The notes beneath the pieces were generated by a model. The model saw nothing but the letters and a program-made list of their open reading frames with translations, had not been told where the DNA came from and did not search any database. A DNA stretch of 64,000 bases, taken from assembly GCF_051622035.1 (NCBI RefSeq), contig NC_135360.1, forward strand, positions 10,840,001-10,904,000. The letters are read 5' to 3'. Positions 51,601 to 62,112 of this stretch are shown here, one piece after another (the stretch's first letter is position 1; every line of letters starts with the position of its first letter). The stretch is from Arctopsyche grandis. Taxonomy: Eukaryota > Arthropoda > Insecta > Trichoptera > Hydropsychidae. Position numbers and translations under genes: made by a program.

Positions 51601-52018
51601 TATTCATCGTGTTTTTTCTATGGTCGGCGAAGTCCAACAAGTGTTGACTTCCTGGATACGTGTCAATGTTCTCGTTGGAGTCCGTGCTGATCCTGCGGCC
51701 GGAGAGGTCGACCGCCTCGGCACCCTTGAGGAGGACCAGGTTCTTGACGCCGATCTTGACGCACTTGGAGATGTCGTCGTCGTCGTCGGTGTGGATCCGC
51801 TCCTCGGACAGTCTGGTCGCGCCGTCCATGTCCTCGTCGAGCTCATGAGATGGTTCGCTGTCGACGCCATCGTCCACGTGCTGGGGGGATGTGAGGGGTG
51901 CGTTGGGGGCACACCTCGGCTTAAAGTCCTTACGCTTGTTCCTCTTGGTCGGGGGCCACACGGGAGACGCCAGACGCTCCCGTGGGGGCTCCTGATGCGC
52001 AGACATCGCGGTCGTCAT
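36914..52018 (-). CDS. cas: Castor / CASZ1 zinc-finger transcription factor (24 coding exons, 1621 aa)
   Basis: Temporal-identity transcription factor, orthologous to Drosophila castor and vertebrate CASZ1; nuclear. Exons, 5' to 3': 52018-51118, 50819-50696, 50296-50200, 50100-49999, 49921-49840, 42480-42399, 42325-42199, 42120-41980, 41876-41675, 41531-41435, 41255-41130, 40975-40759, 40678-40536, 40408-40258, 40180-39812, 39728-39633, 39545-38978, 38678-38192, 38107-37964, 37846-37730, 37654-37559, 37474-37386, 37305-37156, 37071-36914; 4866 nt. The ATG follows an in-frame TAG. The acidic N-terminus contains a KRNKRKDFK basic patch. Eleven castor-type units have the H[FYM]HC core (REHFHC, QTHYHC, TTHFHC, NHIHC, KHYHC, VTHYHC, LHMHC, RSHFHC, QTHFHC, ASHFHC, QTHYHC). 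Exon 15 adds an AT-hook-like [10 protein letters not shown] and repeated ALQxLxP. The count matches the long CASZ1 form. Confidence 0.93.
44488..44521. repeat. Perfect 13-bp hairpin in castor intron
   Basis: ACGATACGACGCA (44488-44500), loop ATATTGCT, TGCGTCGTATCGT (44509-44521). No U-tract suggests a terminator role. Possibly a palindromic binding region or chance. Confidence 0.8.
45609..45640. repeat. (GT)n microsatellite
   Basis: Sixteen uninterrupted GT units in the castor intron. Confidence 0.95.
46143..46330 (+). repeat. Dispersed repeat family R1, copy 2 (shortened)
   Basis: Starts TAGCTGAACCCGGCATGCG and ends in CATTGATTTTTATTATATATTTA-like TA-rich DNA. It keeps CGTTCCCGTTCCC and the CATCGCAATCGGTT block but lacks about 150 bp of the middle present in the other copies. 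Confidence 0.75.
46620..47130. promoter_or_regulatory. GC-rich intronic block with clustered GCCAT/ATGGC motifs
   Basis: A non-repetitive, GC-elevated block in the castor intron. It has GCCAT/ATGGC cores at about 46751, 46792, 46990, 47001 and 47007 (two ATGGCGGC in a row, then GGCCATTAT). This is the core bound by Pho/YY1. Candidate enhancer, Polycomb-response-type element or internal promoter; conservation and chromatin data are needed to choose. Confidence 0.4.
47290..47340 (-). repeat. Degenerate tRNA-like half (box A only)
   Basis: The minus strand reads GATAGCTCAATCGGTAGAACGC, a good tRNA D-arm/box A, but no TTCGA box B or acceptor pairing follows. Remnant of a tRNA or tRNA-derived SINE. 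Confidence 0.5.
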
Positions 52019-52041
52019 GGCACACTACAAAATGACCCCAC

Positions 52042-53106
52042 CTGTAAACGAACATTTTCAAAAATCAACAGCTGAACTCAAAGCTACGCAAAATAACAAA
52101 AATGTGCATTTTTTATTTTATTTTACATATATGTATATACTAGGAAGGCCTGACAGGTAAACCCTAATGCGCCTTCCTGGCCAATTACAAATATCGATAT
52201 TCAAATTTTAGAATAATTTTAACAAGACATCATTTTAGAGACATCTATGGATAAACTATTGATAAACTTAAATTTTGCGAGCATTTTATTTTTTATGTAA
52301 ATCATCAAATTTTGAGATGCTGAAAAACTTGACATTTATGAACAAATTTGCAGCATTTTTATACGAATCAGCGAAATTCGAGATGCTGAAAACTCTAAAA
52401 TTGCGAGAAATGGGTAAAGGTTGCCAGTTTGTTGGAACCATTTAAATGAAAATTAGATAAATTAGCAAACTCTGATAGGAAATGATCGACCTAGTCACAA
52501 ACCAAGGTCTGGCCAGCAGCAAAGCAGTGGGACTTAAACCCGTGACATTTCGTTCGAAAGCATATATGTATGTATGTACATATGCTAACCGTAAGTCTAC
52601 ACTGCTGTCTACATACAAAAGGTCGAACATCTATTAAAAGTTTATCGATGAATAGTTTACATAAGTTCACCTGGTCTAAGTTCAAGGTAGAACGAAGAAT
52701 CGTTCTGTGTTATACTGTTGATTAATGGCAATTATAATTCAAATTTTGTGGAGGTAATGTAACGTTCTTTGTTAACTTTTATATAACATTCTTTGAAAGT
52801 TAAGACCTCAATGACACTAGAGAAAATTTAAAAATGTATGTACATATATGTGTGTAATCAATCTTCGGTAGTTTGAATGTTAAAATGAACCATGAAGTTT
52901 CATAAGAAAATGAACCATGAAGTTTCATCTGCAAGCGTCAAAACAGTCAAAAACACGCAATCAAAATTAATTTTTTTCGACTCAAATCCACCCTCAAATG
53001 CTTCCGCTTTGTATTTTAAAGCATCAAACTAAATTTTAATATTAAACTAATATATTTACTAATGTATTTTTTAACCCACAATAGTAAGAAACGGTACAAA
53101 ATGTAC
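52042..53106 (-). other. Castor 5'UTR intron
   Basis: The acceptor CTTTACAG-type site at 52042/52041 precedes the start-codon exon. The intron contains a SINE copy. No coding exon seen. Confidence 0.6.
52240..52620 (-). mobile_element. tRNA-derived SINE, copy 2 (decayed)
   Basis: On the minus strand, a degraded box B (GGTTTAAGTCCC) and the family body (TTTCCTATCAGAGTTTGCT, ATTTATCTAATTTTCATTTAA) are recognisable. Downstream, an ATGCTGAAAA-type module is repeated near 52317 and 52381. Lies in the castor 5'UTR intron. Confidence 0.7.
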
Positions 53107-53356
53107 CTGTTCGAGTGCGACATCAGCATCCAATTGCGGCATTAATCTTTAACATCGAACGATATGTTCGCGGTCGTCATGACCATCATCGTCATCATCA
53201 CGCCCGTTTGCCACCTCTCGATATCACGTGATAGTGCCCGCGCGCACACTCGCGTATCCTTTTCTTTTTCTGACGATCTGTTACGACATCAAAGGCTCTC
53301 GCGCGCACACGAACACTCTGAATAGAAGATCTATTTCTTCACCATCGTAGATCAAT
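53107..53356 (-). other. Castor noncoding 5'UTR exon
   Basis: The minus strand has the acceptor CCTTTGTTCACAG just upstream and the donor GAACAG|GTACAT at the lower edge, giving a 250-nt internal exon. It contains only short ORFs (ATGGTGAAGAAATAG; ATGTCGTAA), so it is untranslated. Its acceptor implies a further upstream exon and promoter beyond 53356. Confidence 0.55.
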
Positions 53357-56300
53357 CTGTGAACAAAGGAATAAATAATGACTATTATAATTGATCTGCG
53401 TATAAAGCGGGAGATTTTTCATCACACACACACTAACTAACACACATACTTAAAATACAAAAACGAAACGAACGCTCAATCTCCAAACCGGTCATAACTA
53501 CCAAAAATAAAAGAAGCGAATAAAATAATAGAAATCAGAACATGATTTTATCTTCGTACATTTCATTATATTCAAAACGTTTCAATGCATCAACTTGTAT
53601 ATATGTATGTACGTATGTCCAAGTGTCGATATCGTTCGTTCATGAACTAGTTTGTTCATACCCGAACCAATCTGGCCAGCCATATTTTACACAAAAGAAC
53701 AATTCGAAAAACGAACTATGCATGTATGTACATATATGTACATAGGTAGGCATCCTTTTTTTGCAATATTTAAAAAAATGAGTGGAAACGGGATTTACAG
53801 CAAATGCAGTTTCAGTTACAACTGCCGTTTTAGGTAATTCATAGTTGAATAAAAATCGACTAGTAAATTATTAATCTTTCAACAATGTGCGCCAGTTGTA
53901 ATATAACAGTTTTGAAAGTTCATACGAATGCTTTAGAATTCAATAATTCGTTAATATTTGCTAGGTATTACGAATAAAGGTAATGGTACCGTATTACGAC
54001 AACTCTAAGGATGTGTTCAAAACAAAAATGTGACTTTCCAACTCAATTTACTAGTCGAGTGACGACAAAAACCTAACCTTTCCATCTAACTTGGTACTTA
54101 TTTATAGAAGTGTATTTTCAGTTGTAGTATATTTTGACCAGTTGGAATGTAGTTAGCCATATAATTATCAACTTACGAGGGTTTGAAGGAATACATTCCA
54201 ACTGAAAATACACTTTTAGTTATTTAAGAAAATACAAAATATATTCCAATCAAAATATAGGTATATTACAATCGGAAGATATACTTCAACTGTAACATAT
54301 ACAACAATGTATATGTAGACCTAGAAAGGTATATTATTCGTATGAAATTACACAATCCTCTTTTTGTGCAACATAAAATTGATAAAATTTTTGGTAAAAG
54401 TGATAATATTTAATGAGAATAAACAACTATTATTCAACAGATTCATAAAGTTGCAGATGTTAAAAAAATATTCCACAGTTAAAGCTGCAAAATTTAAATA
54501 AAATATACGACAATACGAGTATAATATTAAATAAAAAACGCAATTAAAAATATGTCCATTAAAATTGAGTGCATGAGTCGCATAGTTTCCTTACTAGTTT
54601 TATGCATTTATATACATATCTTGTACATATACACGAATAATAAAAGAACGAATAATTGAAACGAAAGATACATATGTATAATACATACATACATATGTAT
54701 CTATCTAGCCAATGAAAAGCAACATCTCTGATGGGCGTGCCGAAACTAGAACATTGTAAACCAGTAATTTTCCAGGAATATATTTCTCGATTATCATCAC
54801 TTTTTTTTCAAGAGACCCGGAATGTGTCGATCACGTCAACCCCGAAACGACCGCCAATTGAATCAACGCGAACATACTACATACAAATGTACACTCAATA
54901 ATCGAAGCGATGAAAAAAATATTGCACTTTTTTCAACGGAACACAGTTCCGACGAATAGCATTCGCAGCTTACTATGATAGTTATTATTTGATAATATTT
55001 TTATTGTGGAAGCCCGCTCGGTAATATTCGTGTTAATACAAAAATAATAACACTGACAAAACGCCGTGTCATTCTTTACGGGCGGCCATCTTTAAAATGT
55101 TCCTTTTTTTTCTTTCCTCGACGTTACGTTCGAAACACAATGATTCCGTACTTTTAAAAGCAATTAATATTAAAATAAAAAAAATCATCTCTTTATAATG
55201 CATACACAGTCTTTATCGCTCATCTCCCTCTTTCGCCGCACATAATGCACAATAGACATATCTCCGTCTTGTTTCATCCTTTTGTTATTTGTATCAGTGA
55301 ATTTCAAATGAAGGGCCAAAGCTCAGGGTTGTCGCACATTAAACATTCTCAATTTTATAATAATAATAAAAAAATAACAAATCGACTTGACATTTTACGC
55401 TTTTTTTTTTAATCACATCACATCATGTACATATTGCATTTAAAACTCGCATGCAAAACAATACGACACAGATCTGTTAACTTTCACAATCGAACATTTC
55501 ATCACATCCGGCCTCATAGGTACAAACAAAAAATAAAACAAACGGAAATGAAGCATGTAAACAAATTGTACCATTTATATAATATAAAATGATCATATAT
55601 ACACACATACAAAGTTATCGTGCTCAGATCAAAAGCTCTCCTCTTCGGTTCGATAGAACCGATTGTAAAATTTAATTTGCGATAAACGACCCGAATGAGA
55701 TTATCAACGATGATTATGCTGCAAAAAAATAAATAGACGAAGTCCAATTAACCAGTCAATAAACCGTGGGTTGCGTTCGAAAGAGTTTAATATTCCCAAA
55801 TAAACCATTACGAATCAATTTAAAAAATACACACACACACACATACATACATACAGCATACGCTAATTGAATACAGGCCCTGATCGCAAGTACGCTCATT
55901 TATACCATAAAGAACGAATGTCAACTGGCAGTTAAGTAGATGCAGGCCGTCTGTCGTTCTTGTATTTTACTAGCAACGAGTAAAATGAAGATCAGTGGAA
56001 AAAAATGACGGTTAAATTACATCAATTACTCTTGATGTATGTGCATCCACCGCATGCATACACACAATGTCGAAATCGTTAACTCAATTAAACTATAAAC
56101 AAAAAAGGCAGCCGCGATTAGAATAGGACCAGTGCAAAAACTTAACATTAAATTACACACTAGACGTGTGCAACCGTACAATAATAGAACTATATAATCT
56201 AGAGTGCGTTTAAATTTTAACATTTCCTGTCGTTTGATTGATCGTGAACCGGCCATTGTGCGTACTATTGAGATCTCACTTATTTATCAGATCGAAATTT

Positions 56301-57021
56301 AAATACACATGAACACTATTTAACGGGCGCTATCTTCACATACATAATTTCAATTTTTTTTTGTTATTAAAATGAATTACATCGCGCGCATGTGTACTGC
56401 ATGCCTTATTATCGATTCGTGTGTCTAATCGGCAAATGTATAATTTGATAATATATAAATTAACTCGATTATTATAACCGTGTCGGCGGGATGTTCCAAA
56501 TTGGACGTACATACACACTATGCTAATCTCGTTTTAATTTATGTAGATTCGCGGCGACGAATTAATTAATTAATTATTATTATATTCGGGAGTGAGTATA
56601 CTTTGGGAAGGGCACGTGTGTGTGTGTGTAAATTCTGGAAAATTTGCACTACATGAATAAATCAACGCGTAGAATGTTTGTATATAAATGCATTACATAT
56701 CCCGTGAGCAATTTTAAAACTATGTACATAATAAAATAACGATTCATAATAATACAATCGATCGACGTTTTATGTCAACGTTGCGAATTAAGCAGGTGTG
56801 GCTCAAACATAAGATGACAATTAAATGTAAAACGTGAACCAATAAAATAAGGTATGTGAATTGTTTATTGGATCGTTACGTACTGCAATTTATGGAGTAT
56901 GTGAATACACACTATTGTCCAGTTTAGGTATACGTGATGCGTGATGCAGACCGGGGCTAGATGTCTTGAAGTTGAGAATGTTGTAAAAAAATAGGTCAGT
57001 TCTTGTTTGAAAAATGTCCCA
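53357..57021. other. Upstream flank of castor
   Basis: No coding exon found. A pair of inverted GTGTATTTTCAGTTG arms lies at 54110-54125 and about 54197-54213. TACATA/CATA microsatellites are frequent (54660-54700, 55830-55856). May contain the distal castor promoter, which I cannot place. Confidence 0.4.
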
Positions 57022-57411
57022 AGACCAGATTTTTCAGAGCTCAAAGCATTTGGATACTATCCATATCTGTTCCCCAGTGCTTTAGTCTTAGCATCTATGA
57101 GATTCAACTTCCTGGCAAAGCGAAGAGATCTCTTTCTCGGAAAGCATTTGTAAAAATCATATATTAAGGGGTGATATTTACAATTCCTCAATCTTGAAGG
57201 AGTTCAATTTTCTGGCTCCCGAAAACAATGGGGTTATTACAGAATCGTAAGCTGTTTTAAGGCTCTACAAATACATACATATGTACATATACTCAGAAAC
57301 TCTCCTCTTTCTAGGGCCGTTCGACTCCTCAGCATGATGGCTCATTATTTAGATCTCTTTAATGCTAGCTATGATGAAGTGGTTATTAAACTTATCAAAA
57401 GAAATTCTTAA
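57022..57411 (+). pseudogene. Remnant of a non-LTR retrotransposon (LINE) 3' ORF
   Basis: Two frames read protein typical of the C-terminal end of insect LINE reverse-transcriptase ORFs. 57022-57153 gives FSELKAFGYYPYLFP..., RRDLFLGKHL then stop. About 57280-57411 gives ILRNSPLSRAVRLLSMMAHY, LDLFNASYDEV then stop. The frame changes between them and no catalytic domain remains, so it is a dead 5'-truncated copy. The downstream CAAATTCAAATTCA near 57666 may be its tail. Confidence 0.6.
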
Positions 57412-59129
57412 AATTTATTGTATATGTACATATATGTATATATTATTTGATGTACGTATTTTATATGCACATTAGTCTTGTTTTCTACTATTTATGCCAC
57501 TTCTTTATTATGTATTTTTTATTCTTTTAAATGTTTTTTTTCCATTATTTTTATTATTATTCCTTTTATGTATATTATTTATATATTTAACCACAATGAT
57601 GCATTGAGAAAAACAGTTATATCATTTTGGCATAAGATTTTTCTATAAATAAATCTCAAATTCATGTTCAAATTCAAATTCATTCAGTATGATTGAAAAA
57701 GACAGTTGGAAAAAATGCGACTCAAAGCAGCGCATAAACAACTTATTGAACAATCAGAAAAACTAACTCGGCACTGAGAAAACTTTTGGAAATGTCTTAA
57801 GATGCAAAATAAGCACAATGTAAATGATACTAAAATTGGTCTTAAATGAGAATGCAGTAAGTATCGAAACTATTTTCTAATAAGTAAAACGAGTTAAACA
57901 TTAATTATTATGCATCTATCCTCTTCTTGAAAGTATATTACTACTATTCAACCATTAAAAATTTCATAAATATACCTACTTGTCTGGAAAAATCGAAGTT
58001 TTCCACGAAATTCAACATTTTACCCATACGTATTCGACGCACAGATAACACAAGATTAAAAAAATGATTTTACGCAAAAACGAATACACTTTACATAGCT
58101 TGTATTTGAACAATTAACAAGATCATTTATGTAGATAAACATTTGCCTACTCCAATGACCCACTTAAAAAACCCATCCCGTGAAACTGGACCCAATTCCT
58201 CGGGCATTTAGTAGTTCCAATAGCGTTCAAACGAAACGAAATCAGCGTTATTATCTATGATGCAACCCATTCAAGCGAAGATGTCATCAAATGACATGTA
58301 AAAACAATCAAACTTACATACACACGACCTCAAAATAGACGTGTTGAAAAATTACGAACGATTTCGTCCATACATACATATGCATACACACATACTACAT
58401 ACATATGCATACATGAGTCTTGCGGCGGGCAAAACGTGTAATTATAATAATGAAAATAAAGGAGATGGCATCAAAGGAGAACGAATGTATGGTGGATACC
58501 TTACGTAGGTACATATATGCATAATAAATATGGACAAATATACGCACACACACATACACTCGTTTGGTTTAGTGCGTCTGGGGTACAGTTTCATATTTCA
58601 TACGCGCGGTGGTACACACAAGGGGCCTTGTAGCCGACGAGGGGCCCGGTTTTAAATCAGTACAGATCCAGATGTAAGAAATTCCCTGTTGCGTCTCTCT
58701 CCTCTCGATCGGTTTATTATTGTGTGCATCGGACAAATACTGCATACACGGACTCATTACCGCGAGACAGGCAGCGGCGCTCAAAGCGGGGCGCGCGCGA
58801 AAGCCTTACAATACAAAAGACGTGCGGAAAATTCACACCTAGAGTAACGCGTCTTACATATATATTATTATAATTACAATCTTATTTGAATATGAATACG
58901 AAATAACAGTTTATTGAATGCGTGGATGAAAATTGTGACGGGGGTAGTTGGAGAGGGTGAAGACATTGAAATTACAATTATACAGCTAGAAGAATTAAAG
59001 TGCTTGAATGGTATACGAGAGAATGCTAAGAAGCGGGTGCAAGGAAGGTCACAAGAGAGATTAGTGAATGAAATAAGAAATATGTATGAGATGAGATGGA
59101 ATGGTAACTTGCTGGAGAGGAGACAGTAG
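57412..59129. other. Gene-free region with a GC-richer block
   Basis: AT-rich to about 58400, then a GC-richer stretch (58400-58860) with GGGGCCCGG and CGGGGCGCGCGCG that could be regulatory. The open frame at 58914-59129 has no splice or codon support and abuts the SINE. Confidence 0.4.
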
Positions 59130-59139
59130 CATAGATCGG

Positions 59140-59411
59140 TGTTAGCGTTAATGTTAACCAACGAGAGGTTCCCGGGTCCAAACATTGAGTTGACCTCGAT
59201 TGAAAATAATTTATTTGGAGTATTTCTGTAGTGCTGCTGGTCAGAATTGGATATTTTCAACGCCAAGTCGACCGTTTCCTATCAGGGTTTGCTAATTTAT
59301 CTAATTTAATTGTTGAAACGGTTCCTCATCAAATTGGGAAAACAATTCTACCCCATATGTCACTACTGTTTGAATTGATGATTTCTAATTTATAATCTAT
59401 AAATTTATATA
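59140..59411 (+). mobile_element. tRNA-derived SINE, copy 3 (5' part)
   Basis: Head with decayed box B (GGTTCCCGGGTCCAAAC), the GACCTCGATTGAAAATAATT block and body TTTCCTATCAGGGTTTGCTA ... TTGTTGAAACGGTTCC. It is broken at about 59411 by repeat R1 and resumes at about 59746. Confidence 0.8.
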
Positions 59412-59745
59412 TGTACTAGCTGAACCCGGCATGCGTTGCAATGCCAAAATGACACATGCAATTCTCGTTCCCGTTCCCGTTCCCGTTCCCATTTACCGGA
59501 ATAAAAACGCAGGCAGCGAAAACGTTGATCGCAACGCGAAAACATTTGAAATTATAGCGTTGCAATGACACTCATTCCCATTTTTCCCCTTTTGGTTCCC
59601 GTTTTTGGACGATTTTTTTTCACAGTAATCTTCCCGGACATGCATACAACAAATCCTGAAAGATCCATCGTAATCGGTTCAGTGGCTTAGGAGCCTATTC
59701 GAGACACATACACAGACATTCATTTTTATATACATATATAGATAA
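59412..59745 (+). repeat. Dispersed repeat family R1, copy 3, inserted in a SINE
   Basis: The most complete copy: starts CTAGCTGAACCCGGCATGCG, has four TTCCCG hexamers, the AATCCTGAAAGATCCATCG block, and ends CATTCATTTTTATATACA-type TA-rich sequence. SINE sequence flanks both sides, which fixes the element's ends to within a few bases and gives a length of about 334 bp. Confidence 0.85.
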
Positions 59746-59805
59746 ATTTCATACTTTAAATGTCGCTCAGGGGCAACACGTAATGACATCATGAGAAAAT
59801 ATAAA
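59746..59805 (+). mobile_element. tRNA-derived SINE, copy 3 (3' tail after the nested insertion)
   Basis: ATACTTTAAATGTCGCTCAG and ATGACATCATGAGAAAATAT match the tail of SINE copy 4 (near 62065-62112), showing that copy 3 continues beyond the R1 insert. Confidence 0.75.
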
Positions 59806-61784
59806 TTTAAAAAATATATATGGTGGATTCATCAGGTTTTTTACTTTAAAAAATAATATGAATTCGAATAATTGGTGGAAAATTATTCTTCCAATTAGCA
59901 ATTTTTCTAAATATAATGATGGAAATGCGTTAGTATAAGAATTAAAATTAAAGACAATACATTTGTAAATAAACAAACCGGCCCTGTCTGACTTGAACCC
60001 GTATTAAATAAAAATTTTAACTCTAAAATCTATATTATATTTTATCTATATCTATATTTTAATTTAATTTAAATTGTAACAATTCAATTTCAAAAATGTG
60101 AAAAGTCATGCAAAGCCGTACGTACATATGTACGTTTAATATGTATGAAGGCTATATTCGTAAGACTATCAATTTTCTTCAACATTAATTATAATAAAAG
60201 GTTAACTACAAATGTACATACTTCGCTCCAGTAAATTATTCGTACACGTTTTTCGTCTCTCTATCAATTTTATGACATAAAATCACAGAATTGTCCTTCA
60301 AATAAATTATTCAATTACGCGTAAAGTGGGACGAACATGCCTACACTACACGCTTTACGAATACAATTGCACCGAATCGTATTCACGAACATGAAATCTT
60401 AATAATAATAAAAAAAAAAAACAGCATTAGAAATCGTCTGACATAGAATTATAAAATTTCTCAAACGCAGTTTCGTCCCCGAACAAATTAAAATTTTCAT
60501 TACAATCGAAACGAACACTCACATACGAACTTGCCGGACGGACAGACGCGACGAAGCGATACGAAACTTTTTCCAAACTGACAAATGAATTGATATGTTT
60601 GACAGGGCAAAAATATGCGTGCGTAACTTTAATATTACATACATAGACACAATAAAAAGGTTTAAATTAGCCGAATGATTATGCGGAAACGTACGTCGGA
60701 ATAATTTAAATATGCATGGCGCGTTTTTTGTGTCACGCTGTTGCTTGCTATGAAAATCAGATCGAAATGTGTATGTTTAAAATATACACTAATAATAATT
60801 AAATTATTAAAGTATTAAAATTAGACACTCGGAAGCTTTCGTACAATATACATAAATAAGTAGCATAATAGATCCTAATCAATTTTAGCAAAATTAAGAT
60901 GCGTACTATTGCTATTTTTTTTTATTGGCTAATTTATTTAAGCCAGTTTAATTCGAACATGTGCATGTCTTGTTAGAATTAACATGTCGAAAATGCATTT
61001 ATTTTCGTAATTTGCATCCGAACGTTTCATTATATTGTACGAATACATCTGTTAGATAAAATAATACAAATTATCATATGTATACTTAAGTATAGGCCGT
61101 CGTGCACGAGTAAAAATTATATGTAATCAATAATATGAAGTAATTGCTTAATATTCAAATTAATTTCGCACTGCCAAATAAAAAGTTTACGCTTCTCTGG
61201 TGCAAAGCAACAATTATTACGACTATATGTACATATGTATACAATTGATATCATGTGTGCCGCATATCAACTTTGCAAAAGGCGGGATAGCAAAGGTGTG
61301 GCAGAATAGCGCCCAAACGGTGGTTCGCAATCGGTTATTTATTTTGTATTATAATCTTTCGCCTGGAATCTCTCTCTCTCTCGACTGCCTCGCCTTATAC
61401 AGACATTAAAAAGAAAATTGCAATAAAATTAAGACAATGGTAAATCACCATCTTAAGCTAGTACGCGTACCCAAATATGAATGTATGTATGTACATATGT
61501 ACGTCATATGTCAGCGGTGCGTATAATAATCCAGAGATACTATACACTTGGTACGTTATTGCAAATAAATGGAAAACGCAATAAAAGACATGAATCGCGC
61601 GCGTATTGTACAAAAATGAGCGCATACGCTTTGTACGTTGCATAGTTTATATTCTGATCCTGACACTTAATATAAAATGACACTCAGGTACGAATCCACA
61701 CCGTGAGGGTTGTTCTATTGGTCCATAGCGTACGTAATAACTAATTAAACTCAGGAATACAGTCACCATAGTTATGTTTTCACT
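59806..61784. other. Gene-free AT-rich region
   Basis: No coding exon recognised. Microsatellite-like TACATATGTA palindromes recur. GC-moderate patches near 60480-60720 and 61250-61420 could be regulatory, but nothing specific can be named. Confidence 0.4.
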
Positions 61785-62112
61785 GAACATCATACCAGTT
61801 GATAATGATAACCACCGACAAGTCCTGAGTTCGAGCCCTGGTTTGACCTCAATTGAAAATAATTTATTCTAAGTATTTCTACAGTGGTGATGGTCAAAAC
61901 TTGGATGTTTGTGACTCCATGTCCATCGTTTCCTATCAGATTTTGCAAATCTATCTGATTTAATTGTTGAAACGGCTCCTCGCCAAATTGGCAAATCAAC
62001 CTACCTACCTACTATTTGTATTTATGGTCTATAAATTTATATACAATACATATTTGTAAGTTTAAAACCATAGATATCGCTTAGGGCAACCTGTTATGGC
62101 ACCATGGTAAAA
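61785..62112 (+). mobile_element. tRNA-derived SINE, copy 4
   Basis: The best copy for the whole length: head with a box B-like GAGTTCGAGCCCTGG (about 61828-61842), GACCTCAATTGAAAATAATT, body TTTCCTATCAGATTTTGCAA and TTGTTGAAACGGCTCC, then a tail with CGCTTAGGGCAACCTGTTAT and ATGGCACCATGG. Confidence 0.85.

Noticed and set aside
51210-52075. Plus-strand open frames of 145 and 178 aa
   Set aside because: Antisense shadows of castor coding exon 1, which has full splice and frame support.
58914-59129. 71-aa Glu/Arg-rich plus-strand ORF
   Set aside because: No splice context or family, and it abuts a SINE head; probably chance or repeat-derived.
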